A program made the translations under genes and the position numbers. DNA of 64,000 nt from JALORV01 sp035498175. GTDB lineage: Bacteria; Pseudomonadota; Gammaproteobacteria; Burkholderiales; Burkholderiaceae_F. The notes under the pieces are model-generated. The model worked only from the letters and a program-made list of their open reading frames with translations, searched no databases and had not been told where the DNA came from. The stretch spans positions 72,203 through 136,202 of the forward strand of contig DATKAJ010000025.1 of the NCBI GenBank assembly GCA_035498175.1, given 5' to 3'. Positions 54,135-63,337 of this stretch are shown here, one piece after another; position 1 is the stretch's first letter, and every line of letters begins with the position of its first letter.

Positions 54135-54527
54135 TCAGCGCCCTGGCTTGCCGGCAAGCCAGGCAACCACCAGCGCGGTGACAAGGTAGAACGCCTGCAG
54201 TTCCAGCGCATAGCCGCCGGAGCGACCCACTTCCACCAGTTGTCCGGGATGGGCCAGCGCGATCGCGACGACCATGTTGACCGCGATCAGGAGCGCAGCG
54301 GGTCGCACCCAGACTCCGGCGATCACGAACAGTGGCGCCACGATTTCGCCGATGAAGACTGCATAGGCCAGCACCGCCGGCATCCCGCGCGCCTGCAACA
54401 TCGATTCGATCGGACCGACGCCGCCCCGCAGCTTGGAGATGCCGTGGAACAGCGTCAGGCCCGCCAGCGTGAAGCGCAACAGCAGCACGGCGGGGTGCAC
54501 CTGAAAGAAATCGCTTTTCAACCGCAT
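54135..54527 (-). CDS. DoxX-family membrane protein
   Basis: 130 residues with four membrane segments and the DoxX pattern: LLLRFTLAGLTLFHGISKLRGGVGPIESML, VLAYAVFIGEIVAPLFVIAGVWVRPAALLIAVNMVVAIALAH, and a Tyr-Ala-Leu-Glu near the end. DoxX-like proteins are quinone- or thiol-linked membrane proteins with no single assigned role. Convergent with the small lipoprotein. Confidence 0.88.
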   Translation of the reverse strand: MRLKSDFFQVHPAVLLLRFTLAGLTLFHGISKLRGGVGPIESMLQARGMPAVLAYAVFIGEIVAPLFVIAGVWVRPAALLIAVNMVVAIALAHPGQLVEVGRSGGYALELQAFYLVTALVVAWLAGKPGR

Positions 54528-54648
54528 CCAAGTCTTCGGTCAGGTTTGAGAACGCCGGATTGTGCCGTGGGCGGCGATCCGGTCCTTGCGAGTCGGCCTG
54601 TCAACCTCGATCCTGGAGCAAACGCCGCGCCTCGCGGTTCCCGGGCGC

Positions 54649-55041
54649 TCAGAGGATCTCGGAAATCTCGATCAGATTGAGGTCGGGATCCCGAACATAG
54701 ACCGAGCGTATCTGCGAAGTCGCTCCGGTCCGCAGGACCGGCCCTTCCAGAATCGGCACGCGCGCAGCCTGGAGGCGCGCAATCACTGCGGCGAGCGGAA
54801 CAGCGGCTATGAAGCACAGATCGAGCGAACCCGGAGCCGGGTTGTGCGCCTTCGGCTCGAACTCGTGGCCCTTCACATGCAGGTTGATCTTCTGGTGGCC
54901 GAACCTGAATGCCTTGCGCTCGACCGGCGGCGAACCGCCCACGAATGTTTCCATCTCCATGCCGAGCACCTCGGTATAGAAGCGGATGCATTCCGCCTCG
55001 GCGGCAGTTGTCAGAACCAGGTGATCCAGGTGGTTAATCAT
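54649..55041 (-). CDS. VOC-family (glyoxalase/bleomycin resistance) protein
   Basis: 130 residues from MINHLDHLVLTT, which begins the VOC fold exactly; the open frame extends 6 codons further to a TTG. Metal ligands are suggested by LDHLVL (His), KINLHVKGHEF (His) and the C-terminal VRDPDLNLIEIS (Glu). The HNPAPGSLDLCFIA segment is typical of the subgroup annotated as virulence protein. Substrate unknown. Confidence 0.88.
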   Translation of the reverse strand: MINHLDHLVLTTAAEAECIRFYTEVLGMEMETFVGGSPPVERKAFRFGHQKINLHVKGHEFEPKAHNPAPGSLDLCFIAAVPLAAVIARLQAARVPILEGPVLRTGATSQIRSVYVRDPDLNLIEISEIL

Positions 55042-55140
55042 CTTTGTCAGCCCAAGCAAGCTCCACGAGGCGATCTGCGGTTGCCCGATGTGCGTTGCGT
55101 CCCGAGCGCTACGGTCGCTGCCTTCGGTTCTCCAACGTGC

Positions 55141-55659
55141 CTACCGGATTCTCGCCAGCGAATCGGTCGCGAACGGCAGTCGATCGCCGGTCGGTGACTG
55201 GGCCTCCATCCGGAACGTCCAGCCGGGTTGCTCCGGCTGCGAGGTGAACGTATTGAAGAAGGGACCGTCGGGGTACTCGAACCGGAATTCAATCGAGTTC
55301 CCGGATCGTCTGCCCCGCCCCATGGCCGCAAACCTGCCCCCGAATGTATCCGTCCAGATCGCAACGTAGTCCTGCGACGCGTGGACGAAGCCGATGAGCA
55401 CGATGGCCTCGTAGGCCGGCGGCTCGGCCGTGTCCTTCATGTGCAGCTGAAGGAACTGGTGGTTCAGGACCCAGGCGGCGGTCGCCAGGTTGTGCACCTC
55501 GGTCCCGCGGATCTGACGCGTGACCAGCCAGCGACCTTCCAGCTTCGTGATCAGATCGTCGTTGAAGCGGGCCTTCGGTCCGTCCTGGACCGCTTCCTGC
55601 GCCGCGGCCCCCGACAACATGGCCGCCATGAAAGCAACGACGAGGACCCGAGCCGGCAT
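55141..55659 (-). CDS. secreted DUF1579-like protein
   Basis: 172 residues with a signal peptide (about 1-20, MPARVLVVAFMAAMLSGAAA). The mature part has the lipocalin-like strand pattern of DUF1579/related proteins: LEGRWLVTRQIRGTEVHNLATAAWVLNHQFLQLHMK, YEAIVLIGFVHASQDYVAIWTDTFGG and IEFRFEYPDGPFFNTFTSQPE. Periplasmic, function unknown. Read on the reverse strand after dps, which lies upstream of it. Confidence 0.65.
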   Translation of the reverse strand: MPARVLVVAFMAAMLSGAAAQEAVQDGPKARFNDDLITKLEGRWLVTRQIRGTEVHNLATAAWVLNHQFLQLHMKDTAEPPAYEAIVLIGFVHASQDYVAIWTDTFGGRFAAMGRGRRSGNSIEFRFEYPDGPFFNTFTSQPEQPGWTFRMEAQSPTGDRLPFATDSLARIR

Positions 55660-55699
55660 CGTGCAGCAACCTGACTGACTGTTGGCTTTGCTTCCAGGC

Positions 55700-56209
55700 C
55701 TACTTGAGCAGGCTCCTCAGCATCCACGCCGTCTTCTCGTGGACCTGGAGGCGTTGGGTCAGCAGGTCAGCCGTGGATTCGTCGCCGGCCTTGTCGACCG
55801 TCGGAAAGGCCTTGCGTGCGGTACGCGCCACCGCCTCGTGGCCACTCACGAGCAGTCGCACCATTTCCATCGCTCCAGGAACGCCGGCGGTTTCGTCGAT
55901 CGATGTCAGTCGCGCAAATTCGCTGTTCGTTCCGGGCGCGGGATAGCCCAGCGAGCGGATCCGTTCCGCGATCGCGTCGAGCGCATTCCACAGTTCCGTG
56001 TACTGCTCCATGAACATCAGGTGCAGCGTGTTGAACATCGGCCCCTCGACGTTCCAGTGGAAGTTGTGCGTCTTCAGGTATAGCGAATACGTATCCGCCA
56101 GCACGCGCGACAGGCCGTCCGCGATCTTTGCGCGGTCCCGATCCGCGATGCCGATGTCGATCGTCGGCGCGCCGTCGCCCGTGGTCGAACCCGAACCTTT
56201 CTTTGCCAT
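55700..56209 (-). CDS. Dps-like ferritin-family protein
   Basis: 169 residues. The ferroxidase and dodecamer signature is in LYLKTHNFHWNVEGPMFNTLHLMFMEQYTELWNALDAIAERIRSLG, with the His-x3-Glu and Asp/Glu metal positions kept. Oxidises and stores iron and shields DNA in stationary phase or under peroxide. The N-terminal 25 residues are short and Gly/Ser-rich, with no long Lys-rich DNA-binding tail. GGGAG precedes the ATG. It lies 100 bp after oxyR on the same strand, fitting control by OxyR. Confidence 0.92.
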   Translation of the reverse strand: MAKKGSGSTTGDGAPTIDIGIADRDRAKIADGLSRVLADTYSLYLKTHNFHWNVEGPMFNTLHLMFMEQYTELWNALDAIAERIRSLGYPAPGTNSEFARLTSIDETAGVPGAMEMVRLLVSGHEAVARTARKAFPTVDKAGDESTADLLTQRLQVHEKTAWMLRSLLK

Positions 56210-56309
56210 GGAACACTCCCGCAGTCATTGCAGTGGTTGCCGGGATCGTAGCCGCTTCGGCCAGCGCGACGCCAATCGGGAAATTCAACCGGCCCGATAG
56301 CCTCGGCCC

Positions 56310-57257
56310 TCACCAGGTTTCGATTCGCGCGTCGGGCAGTTTCGTCACTCCGTGCAGCGGGCACTTCAGGATCGCCTGCCGCAGCGCCTCGATCGCCGGG
56401 CCGCGCGTGAACGATTTCCGCCAGGCGAGTACGACGCGCCGGTCCGGCGCTGGCGCCTTGAACGGCACGTATTCGAGCAGCGAGTCGCGCGCCGTCTTCT
56501 CAGGCACCGAAGAGACCGGCAGCACGGTGACGCCTAGCCCCGAACCCACCATGTGCCGGATCGTATCGAGCGACGAGCCCTCGAAGGTCTTCTGGATGCC
56601 CTCGGCCGATGATGAAAAGCGCGACAGCTCCGGACAGACCTCCAGGACCTGGTCACGGAAGCAATGGCCGGTGCCGAGCAGCAGCATCGTCTCCTTCTTC
56701 AGGTCTTCGCTCGGAATGTTCTTGCGCCGCGCCCAGGCATGGTGGCGTGGCACCGCGACGACGAACGGCTCGTCGTAGACCGGCTGCAGCAGCAGCCCGC
56801 TCTGCGGCAGCGGCAGCGCCATGATGGCGACGTCGACCTCGCCGGTTTTCAGCAGCTCCATCAGCTTGACCGTGAAGTTCTCGGTCAGCAGCAGCGGCAT
56901 CTCCGGCGCATCCTTCAGGAGTTGCCGCACCAGCCCCGGCAGGAGATAGGGCCCGATCGTGTAGATCACGCCGAGCCGCAGCGGGCCGACCAGCGGATCC
57001 TTGCCCTGGCGCGCGATCTCGCGGACGCGCTGCGCCTCGTCGAGCACGCGCTGCGCCTGACCGACGATGCGCTCGCCGGCTGGCGTGACGGTCACCTCGC
57101 TGGTGCGCCGCTCGAAGATCTGCGTGCCCAGTTCCTCCTCGAGCTTCTTGATCGCCACCGAGAGCGTCGGCTGGCTGACGAAGCAGGCTTCGGCCGCGCG
57201 CCCGAAGTGCCGCTCGCGCGCGACGGCAACGATGTACTTGAGTTCGGTCAGCGTCAT
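56310..57257 (-). CDS. oxyR: hydrogen peroxide-sensing regulator OxyR
   Basis: 315 residues of LysR type. HTH in TLTELKYIVAVARERHFGRAAEACFVSQPTLSVAIKKLEEEL. The redox cysteines are in GTGHCFRDQVLEVCPEL at residues 199 and 208, the same numbers as in E. coli, with the conserved GxGHCFR context. Oxidation forms a disulfide that switches on catalase, Dps and related genes. It follows recG by 11 bp and precedes dps. Confidence 0.96.
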   Translation of the reverse strand: MTLTELKYIVAVARERHFGRAAEACFVSQPTLSVAIKKLEEELGTQIFERRTSEVTVTPAGERIVGQAQRVLDEAQRVREIARQGKDPLVGPLRLGVIYTIGPYLLPGLVRQLLKDAPEMPLLLTENFTVKLMELLKTGEVDVAIMALPLPQSGLLLQPVYDEPFVVAVPRHHAWARRKNIPSEDLKKETMLLLGTGHCFRDQVLEVCPELSRFSSSAEGIQKTFEGSSLDTIRHMVGSGLGVTVLPVSSVPEKTARDSLLEYVPFKAPAPDRRVVLAWRKSFTRGPAIEALRQAILKCPLHGVTKLPDARIETW

Positions 57258-57268
57258 GCGTCGATCTT

Positions 57269-59320
57269 CTATGCGGCGAGAAAGTCGCTCCGCCCCGCGT
57301 ACCAGCGTCGCACGTGCTCTTCCGCGGCCGCTGCGTCCTGCTCCAGCAGCACTTCGGCCGCGCGGCGCGCACGCTCGACCAGCGCCGCGTCGCGTTCGAG
57401 GTCGGCCAGCCGCAGCAGCGGCACGCCGGACTGCCGGCTGCCGAGGAACTCGCCAGGGCCCCGCATCATAAGGTCGCGCCGCGCGACCTCGAAGCCATCG
57501 GTGGTTTCGTAGATCACCTTGAGCCTCTCGCGCGCCGTGTCCGACAGCGGCTCCTCGTACAGCAGGACGCAGTAGCTCTGCTGTGCACCGCGCCCCACGC
57601 GCCCGCGCAGCTGGTGCAGCTGCGCCAGGCCGAAGCGCTCGGCGTGCTCGACCACCATCAGCGTGGCGTTGGGCACGTCGACGCCCACCTCGATGACGGT
57701 CGTCGCCACCAGCACGTCGACCTCGCGCCGCGCGAAGCGCTGCATCACCGCCGTCTTCTCGTCGGAAGGTAGCTGCCCGTGCAGCAGGCCGATGCGCAGT
57801 TCGGGCAGCAGCGCCACGATGCGTTCGTGCGTCGCGGTCGCAGCCGCCGCCTCGACCGCGGCGCTCTCCTCCACCAGCGGGCAGACCCAGTAGGCCTGAC
57901 GACCGGCCGCGACGTCCTTGCGGATGCGTGCCAGCACTTCATCGCGCCGGCGCGTTGCAACCATCTTGGTGACGACCGGCCGACGTCCCGGCGGCAGCTG
58001 GTCGATCACCGAGACATCGAGGTCCGCCAGGTAGCTCATCGCCAGCGTGCGCGGGATCGGCGTGGCCGACAGCATCATGATGTGCGGCACCGTGGCGCGA
58101 TCCGAACCCCGCAGCGCGAGCCGCTGCGCCACGCCGAAACGATGCTGCTCGTCGACGATCGCCAGCCCGAGCCGGTCGAAGTCCACTGCCTCCTGGATCA
58201 GCGCGTGCGTACCGATCACGAGTTGCGCCGATCCGCTCGCCGCCTCACGCTGTGCCGCGCGCTTGGCCGCGGCGCCGAGCCGGCCCGCCAGCCAGACCGT
58301 GCGCACGCCGAGCGGCGCCAGCCAGTGCGCGATGCGGCCGAAGTGCTGCTCGGCCAGGAGTTCGGTCGGCGCCATCAGCGCCGCCTGCCACCCCGATTCG
58401 ATTGCGCGCGCCGCGGCCAGCGCCGCAATGACGGTCTTGCCACTGCCGACATCACCCTGCACGAGGCGCTGCATCGGAATCTCGCGGCCGAGATCGCGCT
58501 CGACCTCGCGCCACACGCGCTGCTGTGCGCGCGTCAGCCGGAACGGCAGCGATGCGAGCAACCGCACCGCCAGGCCGTCCGCGTGCAGCACCGGCGCCTG
58601 ATGCCGCTCCCGCGCGGCCCGCGCGCGCCGCAACGCGATCTGCTGCGCGACCAGTTCGTCGAACTTGAGCCGCTGCCACGCCGGGTCGGTGCGTTCGGCA
58701 AGCGCCCGGGCCTCTGCATCGGGCGGCGGCTGGTGCAGCCGCTGCAAGGCCGACGCCAGCGAAGGAAAGGCCTCAGGCAGGACGCCGTGCAGCGGGTCGC
58801 GCCTATCGACCGTCTCCAGCGCGCGTGCGATGCGCTTGCGCAGCCACGCCTGCGGCACGCCGGCCGTCGATGGATACACGGGGGTCAGTGTCGTCGGCAG
58901 CGGTTCACCTTCGCTGACGACGCGAACGCGCGGGTGCACCATCTCTTTGCCGGCGAGCCCGCCGCGTGCAGCACCAAACGCGCGAATGCGCCGGCCAACG
59001 CCGAACTGCTTCTGCTGCGAGGGGTAGAAATGCAGAAAGCGCAGTACCAGGGTGGCGCCGCGTCCGTCCTGCAGCGTGATGCGCAGCTGGCGTCGCCCCC
59101 GGTAGACGACATCGGCCGCAGTGACAACACCTTCGACCTGTGCTTCGACCCCTTCGCGCAAGTCTTCTATCGGCACGACGGCCGTTTCGTCCTCGTAGCG
59201 CAATGGCAGATGCAGGACGAAGTCCCAGTCGTTCGTAAGGCCGATCGCCGCAAGGCGCGCGGCCAGGCCGCGGCTGCCGGCGCGCGCGGCCGCCGTGCCG
59301 ACGGGACGTGCAGATGCCAA
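57269..59320 (-). CDS. recG: ATP-dependent DNA helicase RecG
   Basis: 683 residues. N-terminal wedge/OB domain (LPLRYEDET...VEGVVTAADVVYRGRRQLRITLQD), then helicase motifs: Walker A GDVGSGKT (about residues 285-292), DEQHRFG (motif II), SATPIPRTL (motif III) and QLRGRVGRG (motif VI). Remodels stalled forks and Holliday junctions. Normal length. RidA lies 11 bp upstream and oxyR 11 bp downstream on the same strand, so they probably share a transcript. Confidence 0.97.
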   Translation of the reverse strand: MASARPVGTAAARAGSRGLAARLAAIGLTNDWDFVLHLPLRYEDETAVVPIEDLREGVEAQVEGVVTAADVVYRGRRQLRITLQDGRGATLVLRFLHFYPSQQKQFGVGRRIRAFGAARGGLAGKEMVHPRVRVVSEGEPLPTTLTPVYPSTAGVPQAWLRKRIARALETVDRRDPLHGVLPEAFPSLASALQRLHQPPPDAEARALAERTDPAWQRLKFDELVAQQIALRRARAARERHQAPVLHADGLAVRLLASLPFRLTRAQQRVWREVERDLGREIPMQRLVQGDVGSGKTVIAALAAARAIESGWQAALMAPTELLAEQHFGRIAHWLAPLGVRTVWLAGRLGAAAKRAAQREAASGSAQLVIGTHALIQEAVDFDRLGLAIVDEQHRFGVAQRLALRGSDRATVPHIMMLSATPIPRTLAMSYLADLDVSVIDQLPPGRRPVVTKMVATRRRDEVLARIRKDVAAGRQAYWVCPLVEESAAVEAAAATATHERIVALLPELRIGLLHGQLPSDEKTAVMQRFARREVDVLVATTVIEVGVDVPNATLMVVEHAERFGLAQLHQLRGRVGRGAQQSYCVLLYEEPLSDTARERLKVIYETTDGFEVARRDLMMRGPGEFLGSRQSGVPLLRLADLERDAALVERARRAAEVLLEQDAAAAEEHVRRWYAGRSDFLAA

Positions 59321-59331
59321 ACCCGGTATCT

Positions 59332-59712
59332 CTAGAGCACCAGTACCGCTTCGACCTCGAACTGCGCGCCCTTCGGCAGGCTCGCGACACCGACGGTCGA
59401 GCGCGCGGGATACGGCTTCGGCACCGCCTCGCCCATGATCTGGTTGACCGTCCCGAACTTCGCGAGATCGGTCAGGAACAGCGTGAACTTGACTGCGTGT
59501 GCCAGAGACCCGCCCGCGGCGCGAGCTACGGCGTCGAGGTTGCGGAAGGCCTGGCGCACCTGCGCTTCAAAATCCTGCCCGACCAGCTCGCCAGTCGCAG
59601 GATCGAGGCCGATCTGACCCGACGTGAAGACGACCAGACCGGTGCGCACCGCCTGCGAATAAGGGCCGATGGCGGCCGGCGCCTGCGGCGTGGAAACGAT
59701 GTCCTTGTTCAT
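59332..59712 (-). CDS. RidA-family reactive enamine/imine deaminase
   Basis: 126 residues. The signature is complete: APAAIGPYSQAVRTGLVVFTSGQIGLDP, VRQAFRNLDAVARAAG, VKFTLFLTDLAKF and YPARSTVGVASLPKGAQFEVEAV with the substrate-binding Arg and Glu. RidA hydrolyses 2-aminoacrylate and related imines. A strong call; the longer open frame upstream is antisense. Adjacent to recG. Confidence 0.93.
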   Translation of the reverse strand: MNKDIVSTPQAPAAIGPYSQAVRTGLVVFTSGQIGLDPATGELVGQDFEAQVRQAFRNLDAVARAAGGSLAHAVKFTLFLTDLAKFGTVNQIMGEAVPKPYPARSTVGVASLPKGAQFEVEAVLVL

Positions 59713-59798
59713 GCTGCCCCTCCGACGGCGTCGAAAGATGCAGTCTAGCGGCCGCGCGCGACGCGGCCAGGACGAGCTCAGAAGCGAGGCCGAGGAAC

Positions 59799-61634
59799 CT
59801 AGGCGCGCTTGCGCGCAAACTGCTCGAACTGCTCGGCCGGCAGTGCGCGGCTCAGGAAGTAGCCTTGGGCTTCGTTGCAGCCGCAGTGGCGCACGAACGC
59901 GAGCTGCTGCTCGGTCTCGACGCCTTCGGCGACGACGTGCAGCCCCAGGCCCGTGGCAAGCCCGGCCAGCGCGGCGACGATGCGCGCGTCGGCTTCGTCG
60001 TCCGGCGCCGCGCGCACGAACTGGCCGTCGATCTTGAGCGAGTTCAGCGGGAAGCGCCGCAGGTTCGACAGGCTGGAATAGCCGGTGCCGAAATTGTCGA
60101 GCGCGATACGCACGCCCATGGTCTGCAGGCCGACGAGCACCTGCTCGGCCTTGTCGAGGTCGCGCATCAGGCTTGCCTCGGTGATCTCGACCTCGAGCCG
60201 CTCGGCGTCGAGCTGGCTGTCGATCAGCGCCTGGCTGACCATTGGCAGCAGCGAGCGCCCGCGGAACTCGCGCGGCGAGAGATTCACGCTGACGACGATC
60301 TCGCCCAGGCCGGCCGCATTCCAGGCACGCGCCGCCTGGCATGCAGCACGCAGCACGATTTCGCCGATCGGCTGCATCAGGCCCGCGTCCTCGGCCACCG
60401 CGATGAAGCTGCCCGGCTCGAGTATTCCCTTGTCCGGATGGCGCCAGCGCAGCAGCGCTTCGGCGCCGACCACTTTGCCGGAGGCGAGATTCACGCGCGG
60501 CTGGAAGTGCACTTCGAACTCACGACGGTCGATCGCGCGCCGCAACGCGGCTTCGAGCTGCAGCCTCTCCAGCAGGTCGGCGTTCATGCGCGGCTCGAAG
60601 AGCTGCACGTTGGCTTTGCCACGCGACTTAGCAAACGACAGCGCGGCGTCGGCGTTCCGCAGCAGCATTTCCGGTCCGGACCCGTCGATCGGAAAGCCGG
60701 CGACGCCGATGCTGACCGTCGCGGTGATCTGTTCGGCGTCGACCTCGTAGGGCTCGGACAGCAGCTCGCCGAGCTTTGTCGCGACGCGTTGCGCATCGTC
60801 GAGCTGGCGCAGGCGGCCGAGCACGACCGCGAACTCGTCCGAGCCGACGCGCGCAACGAGGTCGGAGGTGCGGACGGTGTCGATCAGGCGCATCGCGACC
60901 TGCTGCAGCAGCGCGTCGCCGACGCGGTGCCCGAGCGCATCGTTGAGTTTGGTGAAATCGTCGATGTCGATCACCAGTACCGCGAGCCGATCGCCCGCCA
61001 GCTGGTGGTTGCGCACCGCCTCGTCGAGCCTCGACTCGAGCAGCCGCCGGTTCGGCAGCGAGGTGGTCGAGTCGTACAGCGAGATGCGGCGCGCGCGCTC
61101 TTCGACCTCGCTGCGCTCGTACATCTCGGCGACCAGCCGTTCATTCGACCAGGCGAGTTCGTCGTGCGCGGCGCGCACGCGCTGCTCGAGCTCCTCGCGC
61201 ACGCGCGACAGGGCGGCTTCCATCGCCTTGCGAGCCGTGATGTCCTCGATCATCCAGACGGTCTCGCCCCCCGGCCCGCCCGGCGTGATGCTCTTCACCA
61301 GCAAGCGCGCCCAAAAGGCCGTGCCATCGGACCGCCGCGTGCGCCACTCGATCGCCGGCGAGCCGCCGGCGTTCAGCGCGTCGCCGATGCGGCTGGCGAA
61401 ACCCTGGAACTCCTCTTCGGATCCGAAGAACACGGCGGCCGACTGGCCAAGCAGCCGCTCGGGTTCCCAGCCGAAGAGCCGTGCCGCGCTCGCATTGCAT
61501 TGCATGATCTCGCCGTCGCAGACGGTGACGATGCCGACCGAGTCGTTGGCAAGCAGCGCGCGATATTCCTGCAGCCGCCGCTGGATGTCGCGGCTGCTCA
61601 GTGAGCTAACGAGGTCTTCGGCGGTCTGGCCCAT
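59799..61634 (-). CDS. PAS-GGDEF-EAL domain protein
   Basis: 611 residues from MGQTAEDL. A PAS domain (about 25-132) is followed by a coiled linker (140-180), a GGDEF domain (185-345) whose signature reads GSDEF (264-268), and an EAL domain (358-605). EAL is present (392-394) and the later LKID Lys (534) is kept, but the loop-6 DDFGTG motif reads DNFGTG, with Asn at 514. No membrane segment, so a soluble sensor for c-di-GMP turnover, possibly with weakened phosphodiesterase activity. Confidence 0.9.
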   Translation of the reverse strand: MGQTAEDLVSSLSSRDIQRRLQEYRALLANDSVGIVTVCDGEIMQCNASAARLFGWEPERLLGQSAAVFFGSEEEFQGFASRIGDALNAGGSPAIEWRTRRSDGTAFWARLLVKSITPGGPGGETVWMIEDITARKAMEAALSRVREELEQRVRAAHDELAWSNERLVAEMYERSEVEERARRISLYDSTTSLPNRRLLESRLDEAVRNHQLAGDRLAVLVIDIDDFTKLNDALGHRVGDALLQQVAMRLIDTVRTSDLVARVGSDEFAVVLGRLRQLDDAQRVATKLGELLSEPYEVDAEQITATVSIGVAGFPIDGSGPEMLLRNADAALSFAKSRGKANVQLFEPRMNADLLERLQLEAALRRAIDRREFEVHFQPRVNLASGKVVGAEALLRWRHPDKGILEPGSFIAVAEDAGLMQPIGEIVLRAACQAARAWNAAGLGEIVVSVNLSPREFRGRSLLPMVSQALIDSQLDAERLEVEITEASLMRDLDKAEQVLVGLQTMGVRIALDNFGTGYSSLSNLRRFPLNSLKIDGQFVRAAPDDEADARIVAALAGLATGLGLHVVAEGVETEQQLAFVRHCGCNEAQGYFLSRALPAEQFEQFARKRA

Positions 61635-61903
61635 GCAGTCCTCAGGTCGAAACAGATCGGCCGCGCCGACGGCGTTGCGCAGCAGAGCCAGTGTCCCGCG
61701 CCGGTAACAAGACGAAGCCCGGATTACGGGTCCGCGAGCCCCCCTATTCGGGGGCGCCGGCCGCTCGTGCCAACCGCGCAGTCTTGCCGCGCACCCGGAT
61801 GCACTGCCGGACCGGGCGGCTTGCGCTCGCCCGCAGCGACGTTCAAGATGCCGCATTCCATTCGGAGGCGGTTGATCGCCGAGATCGACCGGCCCGGTGC
61901 TGA

Positions 61904-62560
61904 ATGACCACGACACGCCGCAAGACCCGCAGCAAACCGACGCGCTCCACGAAGGAGAAGCCGGCGCAGCACAACGGCGCCCAGCCGGTCATGGCGCTGG
62001 CACGTCAGGTGCGCTCCTGGGCCGGCACCGCGCTCGGTCTTGCGGGCAGCGCCGCCGACATGTCGCTGGCCCTTGCGAAGTCATCGGTGAGCCCCCGGCG
62101 GCGCGGGGCGATCGAAAAGGCCGGCGTGCTGCTGAAGCAGATGCGCGAAACCGCGGGCCTCACCGCGCAGGAGCTCGGCCACGCGATCGACCTGCGCGAT
62201 GCGAGCATGCTCGAGCAGGCCGAAAGCGGGCGCGTCGTGCTTCCGTTCGAGATCATCCTGCGGCTGGCCGCGGTACTTGGACGCCGCGATCCGGTCGCGT
62301 TCGTGATGAACCTGACGCGCTCCTATTACCCGGAGCTGTGGAAGGCGCTGGAGGATCTCGGCGTCGGCCGGCTGGTTGCCCATGCCGGCCGCGAGCGCGA
62401 GTTCGTCAACATCTATCGCGCCAGCGACGAAGCGCGCCGGCTGAACGACGAGCAGTTCGCCCGCGTGCTCGCGTTCGTCGGCGCTGCGTTCGAGCTCGCG
62501 CTCTCACTAGTCCGCGCCGAGCGCGCCCGCAAACCCGTCGTCAGGTCCGCTGCGGACTGA
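61904..62560 (+). CDS. XRE-family helix-turn-helix protein
   Basis: 218 residues. A 25-residue Lys/Arg/Thr-rich start, a hydrophobic helix region (about 36-58), then the helix-turn-helix in GVLLKQMRETAGLTAQELGHAIDLRDASMLEQAESGR (about 73-110). The C-terminal half is helical with no ligand domain recognised. The frame starts in the region antisense to the long frame upstream of the EAL gene. It is 27 bp ahead of a phasin-like gene, so it is likely its regulator. No clear ribosome-binding site. Confidence 0.75.
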   Translation: MTTTRRKTRSKPTRSTKEKPAQHNGAQPVMALARQVRSWAGTALGLAGSAADMSLALAKSSVSPRRRGAIEKAGVLLKQMRETAGLTAQELGHAIDLRDASMLEQAESGRVVLPFEIILRLAAVLGRRDPVAFVMNLTRSYYPELWKALEDLGVGRLVAHAGREREFVNIYRASDEARRLNDEQFARVLAFVGAAFELALSLVRAERARKPVVRSAAD

Positions 62561-62587
62561 CATCGTCCGACCCACCGAGGAGAGAAA

Positions 62588-63100
62588 ATGGCCACCAAGG
62601 CTCGCAAGTCCACTGGCAAGTCGCGTTCGCGCAAGTCCGCCGCCCGGCGCCCCGCGGCAAAGAAGGCCGCAGCGGCGCGGCCGGCGCGCGCGGAAGGCCT
62701 GTTCGACATGTCGCTCGCCGGACTCGGGCGCACGCTCGAGGGCCTGAACCTGTCGAGCGTTGCGAGCACGATCGCCGAGGGCCGCCGCAAGGACCTGGCC
62801 GCGCTGGTCGCAGCCAACAAGAAGTCTTACGAAGGGCTGCAGGCTGTCGTCGCGCGCCAGACCGCGATGCTGAAGAACGCAGTGTCCGAATGGCAGTCGA
62901 TGGCCCAGGGCGCCGGCGGCGCACCTGGGTTCGGTCGCCTCGACGACGCCGCCAAGCAGACCTTCTCTCTGGCCGTGCAGAACATCCGCGAACTCGCCGA
63001 ACTTGCCGCCAAGTCGCAGACCGAGGCCTTCGAGATCGTGCGCCGGCGCATCATGGAAAACGTCGAGGAAGTGAACGCGCTGATACGGCGCGGGCGGTAG
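62588..63100 (+). CDS. phasin-like protein with histone-type N-terminus
   Basis: 170 residues after GAGGAGAG. The first 35 residues are a Lys/Ala/Arg run (KSRSRKSAARRPAAKKAAAARPAR) of the histone-H1/AlgP type. The rest is helical and phasin-like: LAALVAANKKSYEGLQAVVARQTAMLKNAVSEWQSM and FSLAVQNIRELAELAAKSQTEAFEIVRRR. Phasins coat polyhydroxyalkanoate granules; a DNA-binding tail suggests a link between granules and nucleoid, as proposed for PhaM. That link is inference. Confidence 0.7.
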   Translation: MATKARKSTGKSRSRKSAARRPAAKKAAAARPARAEGLFDMSLAGLGRTLEGLNLSSVASTIAEGRRKDLAALVAANKKSYEGLQAVVARQTAMLKNAVSEWQSMAQGAGGAPGFGRLDDAAKQTFSLAVQNIRELAELAAKSQTEAFEIVRRRIMENVEEVNALIRRGR

Positions 63101-63337
63101 GCGTCGGCTCGTTTCCTTCGTCGGCGCGGCTTCGTCCCCGCGCCGATGCCTCTTGTGCCTGGCAATGGGGCGGCGCTCGCCGAGGCGCGAGGCACGGTCG
63201 GCTGTGCTTGATTCCATCGCCATCGATCGACTACCTGAGACGCACGACGTGGAAGCGCTCCTGTAAGGGAGCACGCATGAGCGGACCGCAGGCAGCCGAT
63301 GATCCGGGCGCGATTTCGAAGGCAGTAGGCTAGGTCG

